Shown here piece by piece: positions 62,302 through 64,000 of a stretch of 64,000 nucleotides of DNA. The notes below the pieces were generated by a model. The model had not been told where the DNA came from. It saw only the letters and a program-made list of their open reading frames with translations, and searched no databases. Position 1 is the first letter of the stretch. Every line of letters begins with the position of its first letter. The position numbers and the translations under genes are program-made. The DNA is from Gallionella sp. (GTDB lineage: Bacteria > Pseudomonadota > Gammaproteobacteria > Burkholderiales > Gallionellaceae): NCBI GenBank assembly GCA_030700315.1, contig JAUYJO010000135.1, positions 1 to 64,000 on the forward strand, written 5' to 3'.

Positions 62302-63792
62302 ATGCATCAGTACCATCACGAAAATTTTGCGCCAACTGGAGCCATGCACGCACCGTTGATCCGACTGATACACTCCGCACTGCTCGCCATCGGCATACTG
62401 TTTTCCTTACAGGCCGCGCATGCCGAAGAACAGCTCGCTCTGAGCTTTTCCCTCGCCGACCAGGCTGTTCCCCGGACAATCCCCAACGCACGCAACATCG
62501 TGCTGGATATCATTCCAGACAATGAGCCTGCGCCGGGCGACCTTTGGGCGCGTATCCGCAACGGCTTTGCCATGCGCGACCTGAATAGCCCGCTGGTTGC
62601 AAAGCATGAACAATGGTATGCCAGCCGCCCCGATTACATGGCGCGCATGACCGACCGCGCGCGCCGCTATCTGCACTACATCACAGCCGAAGTGGAACGG
62701 CGCGGCATGCCCAGCGAAATCGCCCTGCTGCCGATGATAGAGAGCGCCTTCAATCCGGGCGCGTATTCCACCGCGCGCGCATCGGGCATCTGGCAGTTCA
62801 TTCCGTCCACCGGCAAGAGTTTCGGCATGGAGCAAAACTGGTGGTATGACGGTCGGCGCGACATTGTCAGCGCGACCCATGGCGCGCTTGACTACCTGCA
62901 AAAACTGCACGACATGTTCGGCGATTGGGAACTGGCTCTGGCCGCCTACAATTGGGGTGAAGGTGCGGTGCAGCGCGCGCAGTCGCGCAACCGCAAGCGC
63001 GGGTTGCCGGTGAATTACGCCAGCCTGAAAATGCCGCATGAAACACGCAGTTACGTGCCGAAGTTGCTGGCCGTCAAAAATATTATTGCCGACCCTTCAA
63101 AATTCGGTCTGGTACTGCAAGATATTCCCGATCAACCCTATTTCGCCGCCCTTGCCACGCCCCGGCACATGGATGTGAAGCTGGCCGCACAGCTGGCCAA
63201 TATTTCAATGGAAGAGTTCGAGGCGCTCAATCCCGCACACAACCGCCCGGTTATTTTGCAGGACAGCAGCGAACTGATTTTGCTGCCGGTAGGCGCTGCC
63301 GATACCTTTGCCGCCAACCTGGAAAGCTACGACAAGCCTTTGGTCAGTTGGCAAGCCTACCAACCGAAGAAGGGCGAACGGCTCGACAGCCTTGCCCCGC
63401 GCTTCGGCCTTTCCGTCGCAAAACTCAAAGCGGTGAACGGCCTGCCGAGATATATCAAGACCAGCACCGGGCAAACCCTGCTGGTGCCGGTCAACGCCGA
63501 GGAAGATGAAGCGGGCGAAGAATTCGAAGCGTTCAACATGCACCTTGCACCCACCTATGACAGCGGCCGAGCGATCAAGCACAAAGTGCGCAAGGGCGAC
63601 ACGCTCGGCGGCCTGGCGCGCCGCTATCATGTAAGCATCAGCAGATTGAAGCAGTGGAACGGACCGTTAAAAATTATCCGGATCGGTCAGGTCATCACTG
63701 TTGCACAGGCAACGCCCCGCAGCCGCACGGCCAAGTCGGGGAATCGTTCGCGCAAGGTGGCGCAAACGAACAAGGCGTTAGACGGGATCTAG
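62302..63792 (+). CDS. mltD: Membrane-bound lytic murein transglycosylase D with LysM domains
   Basis: GMPSEIALLPMIESAFNPGAYSTARASGIWQFIPSTGKSFGMEQNWWYDGRRD; two LysM regions. Confidence 0.93.
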   Translation: MHQYHHENFAPTGAMHAPLIRLIHSALLAIGILFSLQAAHAEEQLALSFSLADQAVPRTIPNARNIVLDIIPDNEPAPGDLWARIRNGFAMRDLNSPLVAKHEQWYASRPDYMARMTDRARRYLHYITAEVERRGMPSEIALLPMIESAFNPGAYSTARASGIWQFIPSTGKSFGMEQNWWYDGRRDIVSATHGALDYLQKLHDMFGDWELALAAYNWGEGAVQRAQSRNRKRGLPVNYASLKMPHETRSYVPKLLAVKNIIADPSKFGLVLQDIPDQPYFAALATPRHMDVKLAAQLANISMEEFEALNPAHNRPVILQDSSELILLPVGAADTFAANLESYDKPLVSWQAYQPKKGERLDSLAPRFGLSVAKLKAVNGLPRYIKTSTGQTLLVPVNAEEDEAGEEFEAFNMHLAPTYDSGRAIKHKVRKGDTLGGLARRYHVSISRLKQWNGPLKIIRIGQVITVAQATPRSRTAKSGNRSRKVAQTNKALDGI

Positions 63793-64000
63793 TTTCGCGA
63801 CGACAACTTTGCCGAAAGCGCAGTGAAATAGCGGTATCCCTTCCACGCCAGCCAGCCACTTCTCACCAATCCCACTATGCCTCGCCGGCGGATAACGAGC
63901 AGCACCACGATGCCTGTGACCAGCGCCGGTCTGGCGCGCAGGAAACGTAACGCCACCAAGCCCTGATCGACAAGCGCCAGCGGGGCTTTCCAGGGTGTTG
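63789..64000 (-). CDS. YqjK-like protein (partial)
   Basis: Reverse strand TPWKAPLALVDQGLVALRFLRARPALVTGIVVLLVIRRRGIVGLVRSGWLAWKGYRYFTALSAKLSSRN*. Confidence 0.6.
   Translation of the reverse strand, partial: TPWKAPLALVDQGLVALRFLRARPALVTGIVVLLVIRRRGIVGLVRSGWLAWKGYRYFTALSAKLSSRN

Overview
This 64 kb window comes from a betaproteobacterial chromosome; the gene content and order suggest a Gallionellaceae/Nitrosomonadales-like organism, but that is inference. Two conserved core blocks are clear. Block 1: tRNA-Pro, merR-like, ihfA, pheT, pheS, rplT, rpmI, infC, thrS. Block 2: rnhB, lpxB, lpxA, fabZ, lpxD, skp, bamA, rseP, dxr, (island), cdsA, uppS, frr, pyrH, tsf, rpsB. Other conserved genes are nlpD, pcm, surE, acs, a PBP7-type endopeptidase, an endonuclease III-like gene and mltD. 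The accessory parts hold most of the interest. (a) At 1-6.5 kb there is a dense graveyard of toxin-antitoxin (TA) fragments, with many specific lesions readable in the DNA. (b) At 6.5-9.1 kb there is a four-gene operon of three unrecognised proteins plus a J-domain protein. (c) At 33.65-38.78 kb an island of TA modules, a REP-associated tyrosine transposase (RAYT), REP palindromes and RAYT tail remnants splits the normally adjacent dxr and cdsA genes. (d) At 47.2-49.2 kb an amidase/gamma-carbonic-anhydrase cassette is bracketed by structured ~120 bp direct repeats. (e) At 49.5-55.7 kb a five-gene redox cluster joins a 2-oxoacid:acceptor oxidoreductase (KorAB-like) to an SdhB-like Fe-S protein, an SdhA-like flavoprotein and a NuoF-like subunit; a decayed copy of its flavoprotein/NuoF junction lies 3 kb downstream. 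The best candidates for an undescribed system are (b), (e) and the RAYT/REP island (c). No CRISPR array was seen. All calls come from reading the sequence and the supplied translations; no database searches were run.
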